From positions 124,001 to 188,000 of the forward strand of contig CALSTB010000002.1 in NCBI GenBank assembly GCA_943789165.1: DNA of 64,000 bases, in the 5' to 3' direction. The notes below the pieces were generated by a model, which saw only the letters and a program-made list of their open reading frames with translations, had not been told where the DNA came from and searched no databases. This DNA comes from an uncultured Bacteroidia bacterium. Its GTDB lineage: Bacteria; Bacteroidota; Bacteroidia; NS11-12g; UBA9320. Shown in pieces: positions 1-10,246 of this stretch (positions are counted from its first letter, which is position 1; the number at the start of each line of letters is the position of its first letter). A program made the position numbers and the translations under genes.

Positions 1-118
1 CCTGCTCCTGGAGGTCCGAATATTATTATGTTAAACATATTATGCTCGTGTTAATACCGCAAATTTAGCGCAATATCAGACTTAAGCTTAGTTCTGCAAG
101 ACAAAAATGAACCAATAA
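1..118. other. Left edge, unassigned
   Basis: One frame is open from base 1 and stops at 52–54, and another runs to about 69. Either could be the tail of an upstream polysaccharide gene, but neither is long enough to identify. No clear promoter is visible before the first gene. A weak TAGTTCTG near position 90 differs from the TAnnTTTG box at one position. Confidence 0.3.
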
Positions 119-2317
119 TTGCCCAAGTATTTGGCTAACGGTGATTCTATGTTTTCCTTTGAAGAAAATATAGACACTATTGTGATTCAAGCCGTTGTAA
201 GGAAGGGAAAAGTTATTGCTGAAAGGGTTCCTACCCCAAATGTTTCCGAAGGAAGTGTATTAATAAAAGTTGTAAACAGCTGCATTAGTGCTGGTACAGA
301 AATGAGCAATGTTTCTGAAACAGGAAAATCTCTTATAAAAAGGGCCTTAGAACAACCGGCTGAGGTTATGAATGCGCTAAACTTCGCGAAGGAGAATGGA
401 ATCATGAAAATGATCCAGCGTGTTAAGGGCACATTAGAAGGTGGCAAACCTACTGGATACTCAATTTCTGGAGTTGTAATTGGTGTTGGTACTGGTGTCA
501 CTCAATATGAAGTTGGCGATCATGTAACGGCGGCAGGTGCAGGAATTGCTAATCACGCAGAATATGTTGATGTACCAGTAAATTTGGTAATGCCAATGCC
601 TAAGGGTATGGATTTCAAACTTGCCTCTACAGTTACACTTGGTGGAATTGCCATGCAAGGTGTTAGACGTGCAGATTTAAAACTCGGTGAGATCTGCGTT
701 GTACAAGGTGCAGGTATACTTGGCTTGTTGGCTCAACAGATGTTGCAAGCAGCAGGGGTTCGAACCATTGTAATTGATCTTGATAATCATCGACTGCAAA
801 TTGCTAATGATCTAGGAGCGGAATTAGTATTAAATCCTAAAGACGAAGATATCGTGAAACGTGTAGAAGCGGTATCGGATGGATATGGAGCAGATGCTGT
901 ATTGTTCACTGCGGCAACACATAGCAGTGACCCTCTATCTACTGCGTTTAACATGTGTAAAAGGAAAGGTCGAGTTGTTTTGGTTGGGGTTTCTGGCATG
1001 GAAATTAAACGTGGGGATATTTATAAAAAGGAACTAGACTTTTTAATTTCTACCAGTTATGGTCCGGGTCGCTACGACGACAATTATGAGAAAAAAGGAC
1101 TTGACTACCCATATTCTTATGTTCGATGGACGGAGAATAGAAACATGACCGAATACCTGAGGTTAGTGCATACTGGAGCAATCCACTTAGAACCTTTGGT
1201 TAATGCAGTCTATCCTATAGAAGAAGTTGAGGCGGCGTTTGACGTTTTAAAAAATGGAGAACATCCGAAACCCATCATTTCCATATTAGACTATGGTCAG
1301 GATGTTGTAAGTGCAAACTTCAAACCTGCAGAACATAAAGTAATTATTACTGAAACAGCAGCAAATAAAAATTTAGTAAATGTAGCAATGGTTGGCGTTG
1401 GCAGCTTCGCTACAGGAATGCATTTACCTAATTTAAGCAAAGAGACTAGCAAGTTTAAAGTCAAAGCAATTGTTAACCGAACTGGACAAAAAGGGAAGGC
1501 AGTTGCGCAGCAATATAACGCAGATTACACAACGACTAATGTGGAAGATGTGTTAACCGATGCGGATATTGATTTAGTGATGATTACTACTCGTCATGAG
1601 AATCATGGCGAATTGGTTCTTCAATGCCTCAAGGCGGGTAAAAATGTTTTTGTTGAAAAACCACTATGTACCACAAGGGAAGAATTACAAGAGATTGAGG
1701 AGTTTTTCCAAAATGCGACAAATCCACCGTTACTCATGGTTGGTTTCAACAGAAGGTTTAGTCCGCATGCTCAAGAAATAAAAAAGCACACCGATAACAG
1801 AACCAATCCATTATTCATACAATACCGTATGAATGCAGGGTTTATTCCATTAGACCATTGGACGCATGAGCATGGTGGTCGAATCGTTGGGGAGGCATGT
1901 CATATTATTGATTTGATGACATTTTTTACAGGCAGCAAGATTACAAGTATAAGTTCTGAGCAGATTAGTCCGAATACTGGTAAAATAAGTGCCAACGACA
2001 ATCGTAGTATTGTGTTGAAATATGCGGATGGCTCTGTTTGTAATGTTCAGTATTTCGCGGTGGGCAATAAGAAATTGGCTAAGGAGAAGATGGAAATCCA
2101 CTTTGACGAGAAGAGTATTGTCATGGAAGACTACAAGAGTGTAAAGGGCTTCGGTGTTAAATTGAAAGAAATGACCAGCACAATAAGCAAAAAAGGTCAG
2201 TTAGAAGAACTAGATTATATTTACAATTGTTTACGTAAAAATGGAGAATGGCCTATTGCTTTGTGGGATATGATACAAACCACTGCAGCCACTTTCGAAA
2301 TTGAGGAAATTGATTGA
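119..2317 (+). CDS. Bi-domain oxidoreductase (MDR dehydrogenase fused to Gfo/Idh/MocA)
   Basis: This fusion enzyme is typical of Bacteroidota polysaccharide clusters and probably oxidises or reduces a nucleotide-sugar or glycan intermediate in the cytosol. Residues ~22–400 form a medium-chain dehydrogenase with an NAD(P) Rossmann motif near residue 193 (GAGILG). Residues ~420–545 form a second Rossmann domain (VGVGSFATG) with the EKP motif of Gfo/Idh/MocA enzymes near 511, followed by its C-terminal domain. Total length is 732 aa. The start is uncertain: TTG at 119 opens the frame, but ATG at 149 or GTG at 182 fits the family N-terminus better, since conserved sequence begins with QAVVRKGK. 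The downstream flippase overlaps its stop by 3 nt. The substrate is unknown. Confidence 0.85.
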   Translation: MPKYLANGDSMFSFEENIDTIVIQAVVRKGKVIAERVPTPNVSEGSVLIKVVNSCISAGTEMSNVSETGKSLIKRALEQPAEVMNALNFAKENGIMKMIQRVKGTLEGGKPTGYSISGVVIGVGTGVTQYEVGDHVTAAGAGIANHAEYVDVPVNLVMPMPKGMDFKLASTVTLGGIAMQGVRRADLKLGEICVVQGAGILGLLAQQMLQAAGVRTIVIDLDNHRLQIANDLGAELVLNPKDEDIVKRVEAVSDGYGADAVLFTAATHSSDPLSTAFNMCKRKGRVVLVGVSGMEIKRGDIYKKELDFLISTSYGPGRYDDNYEKKGLDYPYSYVRWTENRNMTEYLRLVHTGAIHLEPLVNAVYPIEEVEAAFDVLKNGEHPKPIISILDYGQDVVSANFKPAEHKVIITETAANKNLVNVAMVGVGSFATGMHLPNLSKETSKFKVKAIVNRTGQKGKAVAQQYNADYTTTNVEDVLTDADIDLVMITTRHENHGELVLQCLKAGKNVFVEKPLCTTREELQEIEEFFQNATNPPLLMVGFNRRFSPHAQEIKKHTDNRTNPLFIQYRMNAGFIPLDHWTHEHGGRIVGEACHIIDLMTFFTGSKITSISSEQISPNTGKISANDNRSIVLKYADGSVCNVQYFAVGNKKLAKEKMEIHFDEKSIVMEDYKSVKGFGVKLKEMTSTISKKGQLEELDYIYNCLRKNGEWPIALWDMIQTTAATFEIEEID

Positions 2318-3573
2318 ATATAAAATCACAAATCGGCAAAACATTACGATTACCTTTTGTTAAAAATGTAATTCATACCATTGGTTCAAAATGGATAACG
2401 ATTGCCATTGGCATCATTCCAGTAATGTTAATTACCCGAGGTTTGGGACCGGTCGGCAAGGGGGAATATTCCCTTATTATATCTACGATAGGAGTTTTAA
2501 TGCAGTTAAGTACGTTTGGCTTACACACGTCCAATACCTATCACGTAAGTAAGGATCGAAGTTCCTTGGATGCGTTATTCACAAATTCCGTGTTTTGGAT
2601 TGCAGTAACAGCCACTCTCACAAGTTTAGGTTTCTTTCTTTTCAATTTGCTCTATCCTGGTGAGATTAACATGTTTAAGGGCGGATACATTGGTTTTATT
2701 GTCATTGGGACATTTGGAAGTTTGTCTAATATTATATCTCAGAACTTAAACATTGGCATAAATAACATTAAACAAGTTAATGTATATACCATTGGGGCCA
2801 AAGTGCTTACATTGGTATTGGTATTAAGTTTATATTTTTCCAAAAACATAACCGTACGTTACGCTTTAATCATCGCCTTGCTAGAGTTCTTTGTCATTAC
2901 ATTTCTATGTGGTCGATTACTTATGCGATCTATTGAAAAAATTACGTGGACGATAGACAAAGAGCTTTTAAGGAAAACAATCAGCTATGGATTGAAGGTG
3001 TATATCATCTCGCTAATGGCCTTTTTGGTTGTCCGTTCTGACATTTATATTGTTAAATATTTTTTGGGCAACGAAGCGGTAGGGTATTATTCTACATCTG
3101 TCCAACTGATTGATCAATTAAACATGTTGGCAGTTGTAGTTGCTACGTTATTGCTTCCAAAACTTACTTCGACAGAAGACTTAAAGGAAAGGCATCGACT
3201 AAGTAAAAGGAGCTTTAAGTACTTGGCGATACTGATGTTCACCATGTGTACAATTGGTTTTTTCTTTTCTGATTTTGCTATCAAGTTATTATTTGGCGTG
3301 GAGTTTATGCCAGCATCAATAACATTTAAGGTATTGTTGCCAGCGATCTTTTTCTTGGCATTGGAGACATCCTTGGCTCAATACTTGGCAGCAAATGGAC
3401 TGCCAAAGTCACTTATATGGGCATGGATTGCAACATTTATCATCAATTTAATCCTCAATGTTTTATTTATACCAATTTACGGAACAGTCGGTGCAGCTTA
3501 TGCTTCGGTGATTTCGTATTTTAGCATATTCGTGTTTGTTTACATTATTTATCGTAGAGGAATTGTTGAATAA
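2314..3573 (+). CDS. Oligosaccharide flippase (Wzx/MATE-like)
   Basis: This is an inner-membrane protein of 419 aa with about 12 hydrophobic segments and the architecture of the polysaccharide transporter (Wzx/RfbX) family. It would flip undecaprenyl-linked repeat units to the periplasm. The early segment with ITRGLGPVGKGEYS is a typical Wzx N-terminal loop. Translation appears coupled to the upstream oxidoreductase: the TTG start shares bases with the upstream TGA. No Wzy polymerase is recognisable in the window. The family call is firm; the substrate is not predictable. Confidence 0.85.
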   Translation: MNIKSQIGKTLRLPFVKNVIHTIGSKWITIAIGIIPVMLITRGLGPVGKGEYSLIISTIGVLMQLSTFGLHTSNTYHVSKDRSSLDALFTNSVFWIAVTATLTSLGFFLFNLLYPGEINMFKGGYIGFIVIGTFGSLSNIISQNLNIGINNIKQVNVYTIGAKVLTLVLVLSLYFSKNITVRYALIIALLEFFVITFLCGRLLMRSIEKITWTIDKELLRKTISYGLKVYIISLMAFLVVRSDIYIVKYFLGNEAVGYYSTSVQLIDQLNMLAVVVATLLLPKLTSTEDLKERHRLSKRSFKYLAILMFTMCTIGFFFSDFAIKLLFGVEFMPASITFKVLLPAIFFLALETSLAQYLAANGLPKSLIWAWIATFIINLILNVLFIPIYGTVGAAYASVISYFSIFVFVYIIYRRGIVE

Positions 3574-3619
3574 AGGTAAAGGGGGTTTGGGACGTTCATA
3601 AGAAACCACAATTATCACG

Positions 3620-3627
3620 TAATTTTG
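3620..3627 (+). promoter_or_regulatory. Candidate −7 box for the methyltransferase/asnB genes
   Basis: TAATTTTG matches the Bacteroidota −7 consensus TAnnTTTG and lies 21 nt before the ATG at 3649. No TTG is visible at the usual −33 distance, so the call rests on the −7 box alone. Confidence 0.35.
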
Positions 3628-3648
3628 ACGTCTAACTAATTAATATCG

Positions 3649-4455
3649 ATGAGCTTATCGAAGGAAAAAATAGAAATCCAAAATCAATGGAATAACAACC
3701 CATGTGGTCAAGTAGGAGACATAACTTATGATCTAAACTACTTTCTAAAAGTCGAAAAGAACAGATATGTTGATTATGCCCCATGGATGATGGATACATA
3801 CAAATACTCTGATCCAAAATATGCAAAAAAAAGACTGTTAGAGATTGGTTATGGTCAAGGAACTGACTTAGTACAATACAGTATGTCAGGTGCCATATGT
3901 TATGGGATTGATTACACTCCTAAACACGTGGAGTTGGCAAAACTAAATTTTCTATTAAGAGGTATAGATGCCAATCTAATTCAAGGTGATGCATCTGCAC
4001 TGCCTTATGAAGAAAATTACTTCGACAAAGTAGTAAGTTTTGGTGCTTTGCATCACACCCCGGATATAAAAAATTGCATTTCAGAGGTTTATCGCGTTCT
4101 CAAACCTAATGGAGAATTTGTTTTAAGCCTTTATCACCGAAACAGCATTTTCTATTATATAAAAAAAGTACTTATTGATGGTATATTAAAACTAGGTTTT
4201 CTCAGGTTAGGATATAAAGGTGTTATGGCAACAGTTGAAAAAGGAGCTGATGGTAAAAATATAAAACCACTAGTGAATGTATACTCCAAAAAAGAGTTAA
4301 TGAAATTACTAAATCAGTTTAACAATCTTTCATTCGAAGTACACCACCTAAACAAAGAAGACTTTCCATTTATCGGCCAATTATTACCTAATAAATTAAG
4401 AGAAATTTTAGGAAGACATTTTGGTTGGTACATCGTTGCCAAATGCTATAAATAG
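3649..4455 (+). CDS. Class I SAM-dependent methyltransferase
   Basis: A cytosolic methyltransferase of 268 aa. Motif I (LEIGYGQG) lies near residue 64, and the post-motif region has FGALHHTPD followed by EVYRVLKPNGEF, typical of Methyltransf_11/25 enzymes. In this context it probably methylates a sugar or a lipid-linked glycan. It begins a base-composition block, richer in A and T than the flanking genes, that runs through the next three genes. A TAAT-type −7 box precedes it. The next gene starts 10 nt after its stop. The substrate cannot be deduced. Confidence 0.8.
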   Translation: MSLSKEKIEIQNQWNNNPCGQVGDITYDLNYFLKVEKNRYVDYAPWMMDTYKYSDPKYAKKRLLEIGYGQGTDLVQYSMSGAICYGIDYTPKHVELAKLNFLLRGIDANLIQGDASALPYEENYFDKVVSFGALHHTPDIKNCISEVYRVLKPNGEFVLSLYHRNSIFYYIKKVLIDGILKLGFLRLGYKGVMATVEKGADGKNIKPLVNVYSKKELMKLLNQFNNLSFEVHHLNKEDFPFIGQLLPNKLREILGRHFGWYIVAKCYK

Positions 4456-4465
4456 AGCCAATATT

Positions 4466-6341
4466 ATGTGCGGAATATCTGGAATTATTAATTTTAACGG
4501 GATCACCGAAAATCAAAATGAAGACATTATTTTGATCAATCAGGCGCTACATCATAGAGGGCCTAACAACGAAGGATATTTTAATTCTGACATGGTTAAC
4601 TTTGGCCACCAAAGGCTAGCAATTATTGACATCAATGAGCTAGCGAACCAACCAATGACCGATATAAATAATGAAATAATTGTTACTTTTAACGGAGAGA
4701 TTTTCAATCATGCTGAACTCAGAAGTGAACTTGAATCAAAATATGATTTTAAAACAAATCACTCAGATACAGAAGTTATAATATATGCCTATAAAGAGTG
4801 GGGAATAGATTGCATACAACGATTTACAGGACAATTTGCAATTGCACTCTATGACAAAACAATTGGCTCCGTTTTTTTAATTCGTGATAGGATTGGTCAA
4901 AAACCTCTTTATTATAGTCACACTGGTGATTCGACATACTTCTCTTCTGAGATCAAGTCACTATTAACTTCCAAAAAAATCAAAAATTCATTAAATGAGG
5001 AAGCTATTTATGACTACCTTACATTGTTAACGACCAAAGCACCTAAAACATTTTTCAACCAGATATCTAAAGTTGAATCTGGGTGCTACATAGAAATCAC
5101 CAGAGACAAAAAGATTTCTCACAGGTATTGGGATGTTGCAAATTATCTCAAAACTCCTATAATGGATTCAGAGCAAGAGGCAATTTTAAAAACTGAGGAA
5201 TTACTTGAAAAATCAATGAGACTGCGCAATATTGCCGATATTCCTCTAACATATGCTATAAGCGGAGGTCTAGACAGCAGTCTAAATTTATATTATGCTA
5301 AAACCATAGGTTCTAATATTGACGCAATCAATATTTCCTTTGATGTTGATAACAAGTTTAATGAATCAAAAATTGCTGAACAATACTGTTCGAAACTTGA
5401 TGTACCTCTAAAGACAATTGTTATAAATAAGAGCGACATTGAAACCGGAATTTCAGACTTTTTTAAGGTTCAACCCGATATGCCAATAGGGGACCCTAAT
5501 TCAATACTGATGTATATCCTTGCAAAGGAAACCAAAAAAAACGGACGCCATATATTGATGGTTGGAGAAGGTGGAGACGAAATTGGAGGATACCCTAAAT
5601 ATTTAAAGACACTGAAACGTAATAGGGTGCTAAAATCATTACAATTTATATTGAAACCTTTGATCCAGAGCACAAGTTTTAGACTTAAAAGTCTTGATTA
5701 CTTTTTTAATGACACTATAATCCCAAAATCACAAATACATGGATTTACTGAAGCAGAAAAAAACAAACTTTGGAGATCTAAAAGCAAACCAAGAAGTACA
5801 TATGTGTCAATGTATGAGACTATGTCAGAGGTGAACTTAAACACAAATGACAGGTATTTACGTCAAATATTAAATTTAGAATATAAAATCAGATTGCCGG
5901 AAATGATTCTAGCAAGAATTGACTACCCAACCATGGCTAATAGCGTTGAAGCAAGAAGTCCCCTTTGCTGACCATAAACTTATTGAATACTCTTGCCAAT
6001 TGCCATTTAGTGTTAAAATGAAAAACAATGTTGCAAAAAGTATTATTAAACAAATATCAAAAAAGAAACTTCCTGCATATATCCGCAATAGTCCTAAAAT
6101 AGGGTTTGGTCAATTACTAACACCTTTTCTTAACCACACGCTTCCCGAATGGTATAACTCAAAAATACTGATGGCTCCTAATGCACCAATACGTAAATTT
6201 ATTAATGATCAGCATTTAAGAAAGATTTACAAATTGCATTTAAGAAACATGAAATATGGTTATAAAATATGGGTTTTATACTCCCTTAATGAATGGCTAT
6301 CATTACACATTAACAAAGAACATGATGAGAAAAATCTCTAA
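4466..6341 (+). CDS. asnB: Asparagine synthase-like glutamine amidotransferase (frameshifted)
   Basis: The protein starts MCGISG, so the N-terminal nucleophile Cys2 of class II glutaminases is present and fixes the start at 4466. The PP-loop SGGLDSS of the synthetase domain lies near residue 265. In polysaccharide loci such enzymes amidate sugar acids, although true asparagine synthesis cannot be excluded. The frame breaks at a run of four C at 5960–5963. Removing one C joins ..VEARSPFADHKLIEY.. and gives 624 aa, a normal family length. The break falls in a highly conserved stretch, so I treat it as a sequence error. The 3' end overlaps the next gene. Confidence 0.82.
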
Positions 6342-7203
6342 ATTAATACCAAACTTTATTCTACGATTTCGAGAAGATTTTTTGATTAAAACTTATGCCA
6401 ACAGGTATAAAACAGAAATATTAAACTTTATCAAATCAACTGATTTTCATTACGGCGATCAAGGTGTGCTATATGAATATATAAAAAATAATGGGATACA
6501 TGTTTTCCCATATTCCTTTACAAAAAAGTACGATTACAATTCCGTCAAAGTACATTTTGATCACTCGTGTAATCTTTATTATGTAATACATAAAGGTAAA
6601 AAACTATATTATAAGCGAGGGATGTCTGTAAGACAAATTCAACGCAGGTATAATATGTCTTTAATTGAGCAAGACCCTGAATCAGCTCACTCATACGTAG
6701 ACAATAACTTCGTGATTAAAAATGGTTCCGTGCTTACTGACATTGGCGTTGCCGAAGGGAACTTCTCTCTGGACAATATTGAAAAAGTGTCCCATGTTCA
6801 CTTATTCGAAGCTGACTCGTCATGGATTGAGGCTTTAGAAAAAACATTTGAACCATGGAAGAATAAAGTAACCATCAACAACAAATTTGTGTCTAACAAA
6901 TTGGATGAGAGCCATACTACAATAGACGAGTACTTTAACAAAGTGAAATTAGATTTTATTAAAATAGATGTAGATGGAGGAGAAAGGAATTTATTAAATG
7001 GTGCTGATCAAACATTAAATAGATCAAACCTAAAAATTGCACTTTGCACCTACCACAACCAAAATGACTGGTCCGACTTCAGGACCCTACTAAGTAAATA
7101 TTCAAATAATATTACCTCATCTCCAAACTATATGCTTTTTTATTTTGACCCAAATTTCAGAGCTCCATACTTTAGGAAAGGGATAATGCGTATTGAAACA
7201 TGA
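6322..7203 (+). CDS. FkbM family methyltransferase
   Basis: A SAM-dependent methyltransferase of the FkbM family. The glycine motif I, DIGVAEGNFS, is near residue 140, followed by HLFEAD and the typical DFIKIDVDGGERNLL block. FkbM enzymes O-methylate sugars of surface glycans. The frame is open from 6256, but ATG at 6322 or 6325 is the likely start because conserved sequence begins there and the overlap with the upstream gene is then about 20 nt. The gene is AT-rich like its neighbours. Its stop overlaps the next start as ATGA. Confidence 0.78.
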   Translation: MMRKISKLIPNFILRFREDFLIKTYANRYKTEILNFIKSTDFHYGDQGVLYEYIKNNGIHVFPYSFTKKYDYNSVKVHFDHSCNLYYVIHKGKKLYYKRGMSVRQIQRRYNMSLIEQDPESAHSYVDNNFVIKNGSVLTDIGVAEGNFSLDNIEKVSHVHLFEADSSWIEALEKTFEPWKNKVTINNKFVSNKLDESHTTIDEYFNKVKLDFIKIDVDGGERNLLNGADQTLNRSNLKIALCTYHNQNDWSDFRTLLSKYSNNITSSPNYMLFYFDPNFRAPYFRKGIMRIET

Positions 7204-8105
7204 ACGTAGACATAGTTATAGTTACCTTTAACCACGAGAAATACATTGAGAAATGTTTGGATAGTGTCTTTATGCAACAAACAAAGCACAATGTGTATGT
7301 CCATATTTACGATGACGCATCAACTGATAGGACTAATGAAATTATTGAGCAAAAAATACTCGAGACCACCTTTCACATTAATTACACAAAACGACAACAA
7401 AATTTAGGCATAAACAAGAATTATTTTGATGTTTTAAATGCTTGCAAATCAGATGTCATAATGTTTTGTGAGGGAGATGATTATTGGGTCTTGGATTCCA
7501 AAGTCGATAAATACGTGGATGAATTGAATTTTAATACTGAAACGAAAGGTTATTTTTCTGACGTGAATTATGTATCAATTCAAAATCAAAACATTGGAAG
7601 AAGTAATGTTAGACAGTCGACAATTTCGTGCAGTGACATAATCAAGAATAATACAATACCTGGTTTATCTTCATTTGGTGTTAAAAACAACTTGAGTTTA
7701 GACAAACATACTTGGTTTAGAGATTGCGCTACTCCTGTTAGTTTAATTTATATATTAGCAACAATTGATGGCGGAATAATTAGGAAATCAAATGAAATAT
7801 TTTCCTCATATCGACTAGGAAGCGGGGTTTGGTCAAGTTCAGACTCCACAAAAAACTTGGAAAGAAACATTAAAACTTTTCAAATAGTATCAACCAATCT
7901 TTCTAAATACCCACTATATACAGCAATTGTAGCATCTCGCATTAGCAGCATTTCTTTCGAATTAGGACTTAAATATTTCAAGACAAAAAATTACGATCAG
8001 TTTAATAAATATTACAGCTTATTTACCAAAAATTATAAAAACAACACAAAAAATCTAATTAAGAAGCTAATTATGAGATCTTTACACTTATTTATCAAGA
8101 GCTAG
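7200..8105 (+). CDS. Glycosyltransferase family 2
   Basis: This 301-aa GT-A enzyme begins with the standard N-terminal strand and loop (DIVIVTFNHEKYIEKCLDSV). It carries a DDASTD nucleotide-sugar segment and an EGDDYW motif that supplies the metal-binding acidic pair. It would transfer a sugar to the growing repeat unit on the cytosolic face. It overlaps the FkbM gene by ATGA, so the two are probably co-translated. The 3' end overlaps the convergent LamG gene by 18 nt. Donor and acceptor are unknown. Confidence 0.82.
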   Translation: MNVDIVIVTFNHEKYIEKCLDSVFMQQTKHNVYVHIYDDASTDRTNEIIEQKILETTFHINYTKRQQNLGINKNYFDVLNACKSDVIMFCEGDDYWVLDSKVDKYVDELNFNTETKGYFSDVNYVSIQNQNIGRSNVRQSTISCSDIIKNNTIPGLSSFGVKNNLSLDKHTWFRDCATPVSLIYILATIDGGIIRKSNEIFSSYRLGSGVWSSSDSTKNLERNIKTFQIVSTNLSKYPLYTAIVASRISSISFELGLKYFKTKNYDQFNKYYSLFTKNYKNNTKNLIKKLIMRSLHLFIKS

Positions 8106-8995
8106 TGCCAATATTTCTTCATTGGATAAAACATAATTGAACAATTTAATTTCGTCAACTGAACCAGTGAATGATCTGCTAACGGGATTAGCATGGTAAA
8201 TATATGACGGAATATCCCCTATCGCCCATTCAAAGGCTTTTTTCCATTGCACATTGTCATCTCCTTCAAATGCCCCTCCAGAACCATAATGGTTTGGCAC
8301 TTCACCTGGCACTCCATCTATGTAAATCTTAAAATCATGTGTTTGCTCATCGTGTATTAAAGCTAAGTGATGCCATTCTCCAACTTTTACTCCGCATGTA
8401 TCAATACTAGAACTAGAAAGTAATAAATGATCATTCTTCCCACCGCCAATACTACCACCAATTTCCTCCGTTCCAATCCAAATTTGAGTACCCCCATTCT
8501 CCTACATGGTGATCAAAACATCCAAATACGTGAGAGTACCCTTTGGATGTATCTGGGAATTCTTTAATATTTACCCAAATTGATAATGTATAATTCTTAC
8601 TGTATAATTCAGGATTATAAGGAACAATAATGTGTTGATTTACACCATTTAAAAATAATGCTGAGCTATCTTCTCCTTTCCGATTCTGTAAGTATCTCCC
8701 GCCTCTAATTTTAACTTTATGCCGAAATTTACTATAGTCTTCCCAATGAACCACTAATCGGGACATCTATAACCGATTCCTTTTTAAACATTTTCTCATT
8801 ATCGACAATGGCAGGTAAAACAGGGACGTCAGCATCATTTGTCTCTATATCATCCGTCATTTTAGTTCCATTTGTGCAAACAATAAAGTCGCAACGATTA
8901 GGAAGAAAATAGTACTTTTCGAATAAGTGATTACTTAGAAGTCGTATATAACTCCACACTACTAGTTCATTGCATTCCTTGGAATACAAGCCCAC
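8088..8995 (-). CDS. LamG-like (concanavalin-fold) domain protein, two frameshifts
   Basis: Read with two one-base corrections (G3 at 8760–8762 and C5 at 8491–8495) this minus-strand gene gives about 301 aa. From about residue 80 it follows the LamG jellyroll pattern: LVVHW, ALFLNGVNQHIIVPYN, LSIWVNI, WHHLALIHD, KIYIDG and a final VDEIKLFNYVLSNEEI. The first ~75 residues match nothing I recognise and no signal peptide is visible, so it may be an N-terminally truncated remnant of a secreted protein. It is antisense to the surrounding glycan genes. GTG at 8995 is the first start after an upstream stop. Confidence 0.6.
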
Positions 8996-9028
8996 GTAAC
9001 TTCACCACAATAAACTGAATACAATAAA

Positions 9029-9036
9029 TATCTTTG
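9029..9036 (+). promoter_or_regulatory. −7 box, probably giving a leaderless GT4 transcript
   Basis: TATCTTTG matches TAnnTTTG and ends 4 nt before the GTG start at 9041, so transcription would begin at or next to the start codon. No TTG is visible at −33. Confidence 0.45.
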
Positions 9037-9040
9037 CGCT

Positions 9041-10246
9041 GTGAAAGGCTTATACCTGCGTACAGTTTATTTTCTTGGTGTGACTAGTGGTGGCAGCGTT
9101 ACTCACACCTCCGGTGTTATTAATGCAATGTCTAAGAAAATTGAGCTGGACGTTATCTCGAACGACCAACTAGTCGGTGTAAATCATCCTACCAGAATTA
9201 TAAAACCAAGCTTGTCGAAAATTCCAGTTTTCGGTGAGCTTTCGTACAATCTAAAACTAATTCGAAACGCTTCAAGTTTAAAACCGACGTCATACGATTT
9301 TATTTACCAACGCTACAGTGGAGAATCGTTTTTTGGAGCACTACTGGCTTCAAAACACAACATCCCCTTCATTCTTGAATTCAATTCATCGGAAGTATGG
9401 AAACTCAAGAACTGGAGTAAAACTAATAGTGGTCTGAAAAACTTTTTCAAACGATTTGTTCAACTACCAATCGTCAAAAAAATTGAAGCTTACAACCTTA
9501 AAAAAGCCGACATCATTGTTGTAGTTTCTGATGTGCTAAAAGAAAATTTAACCACGGAAGGCATAGATCCTCAAAAAATACTTGTAAACCCTAATGGGGT
9601 CGAAATTGAACGTTTCAACATTAGCTCCACTCCTATCCATATTAAACAAAAACACCAACTTGAAGACTATTTCACCTTTGGCTTTATCGGCACTTTTGGG
9701 AAATGGCATGGCGTTGTAGAACTTGCTAAAAGTATTATTCAATTTTACGACCAACACCCACAATACCTTAAATCTGTTAAATTTCTAATCATGGGTTATG
9801 GCAAACTGTTTAAAGAGGTGGAACAACTTATACTGGCCTCAAACTATACCGACAATATTATCCTAACCGGACAAATACCTCAAAACGAGAATGCGGCATA
9901 CCTAAACGCTTGCGACGCATTTGTTAGTCCACATATACCAAACCCTGACGGCACAAAGTTCTTTGGTTCACCTACTAAATTGTTTGAATACATGGCCTGT
10001 AAAAAACCAATAATTGCCAGTAGACTAGACCAGATCGGAGAAATATTAGAACATAACGTCAATGCATATTTGGTTGAGCCTGGGAACATTTCGGAGTTAG
10101 CAAATGCCTATGCAACGATATACTCCGACAAACCATTGCAAAAAAGACTTTCAGAAAACAGCTTCTCGTTGGTGAAACTAAACTATACATGGGATAACCA
10201 TGTAGAACATATCCTTTCTCGTATTAAGCAACTATCAAAATCATGA
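9041..10246 (+). CDS. Glycosyltransferase family 4
   Basis: A GT-B retaining glycosyltransferase of 401 aa. The C-terminal domain has the family signature region FGSPTKLFEYMACKKPIIAS near residues 308–327, with the acidic residue that contacts the donor, and a GFIGTFGKWHG nucleotide-binding loop near residue 208. The GTG start is supported by the promoter box just upstream and by the N-terminal strand that follows. Its stop overlaps the heparinase-like gene as ATGA. It probably starts the 9.0–13.7 kb transcription unit. Confidence 0.85.
   Translation: MKGLYLRTVYFLGVTSGGSVTHTSGVINAMSKKIELDVISNDQLVGVNHPTRIIKPSLSKIPVFGELSYNLKLIRNASSLKPTSYDFIYQRYSGESFFGALLASKHNIPFILEFNSSEVWKLKNWSKTNSGLKNFFKRFVQLPIVKKIEAYNLKKADIIVVVSDVLKENLTTEGIDPQKILVNPNGVEIERFNISSTPIHIKQKHQLEDYFTFGFIGTFGKWHGVVELAKSIIQFYDQHPQYLKSVKFLIMGYGKLFKEVEQLILASNYTDNIILTGQIPQNENAAYLNACDAFVSPHIPNPDGTKFFGSPTKLFEYMACKKPIIASRLDQIGEILEHNVNAYLVEPGNISELANAYATIYSDKPLQKRLSENSFSLVKLNYTWDNHVEHILSRIKQLSKS

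Noticed and set aside
1596-1781. 61-codon frame inside the bi-domain oxidoreductase
   Set aside because: Out-of-frame shadow inside a well-conserved coding region.
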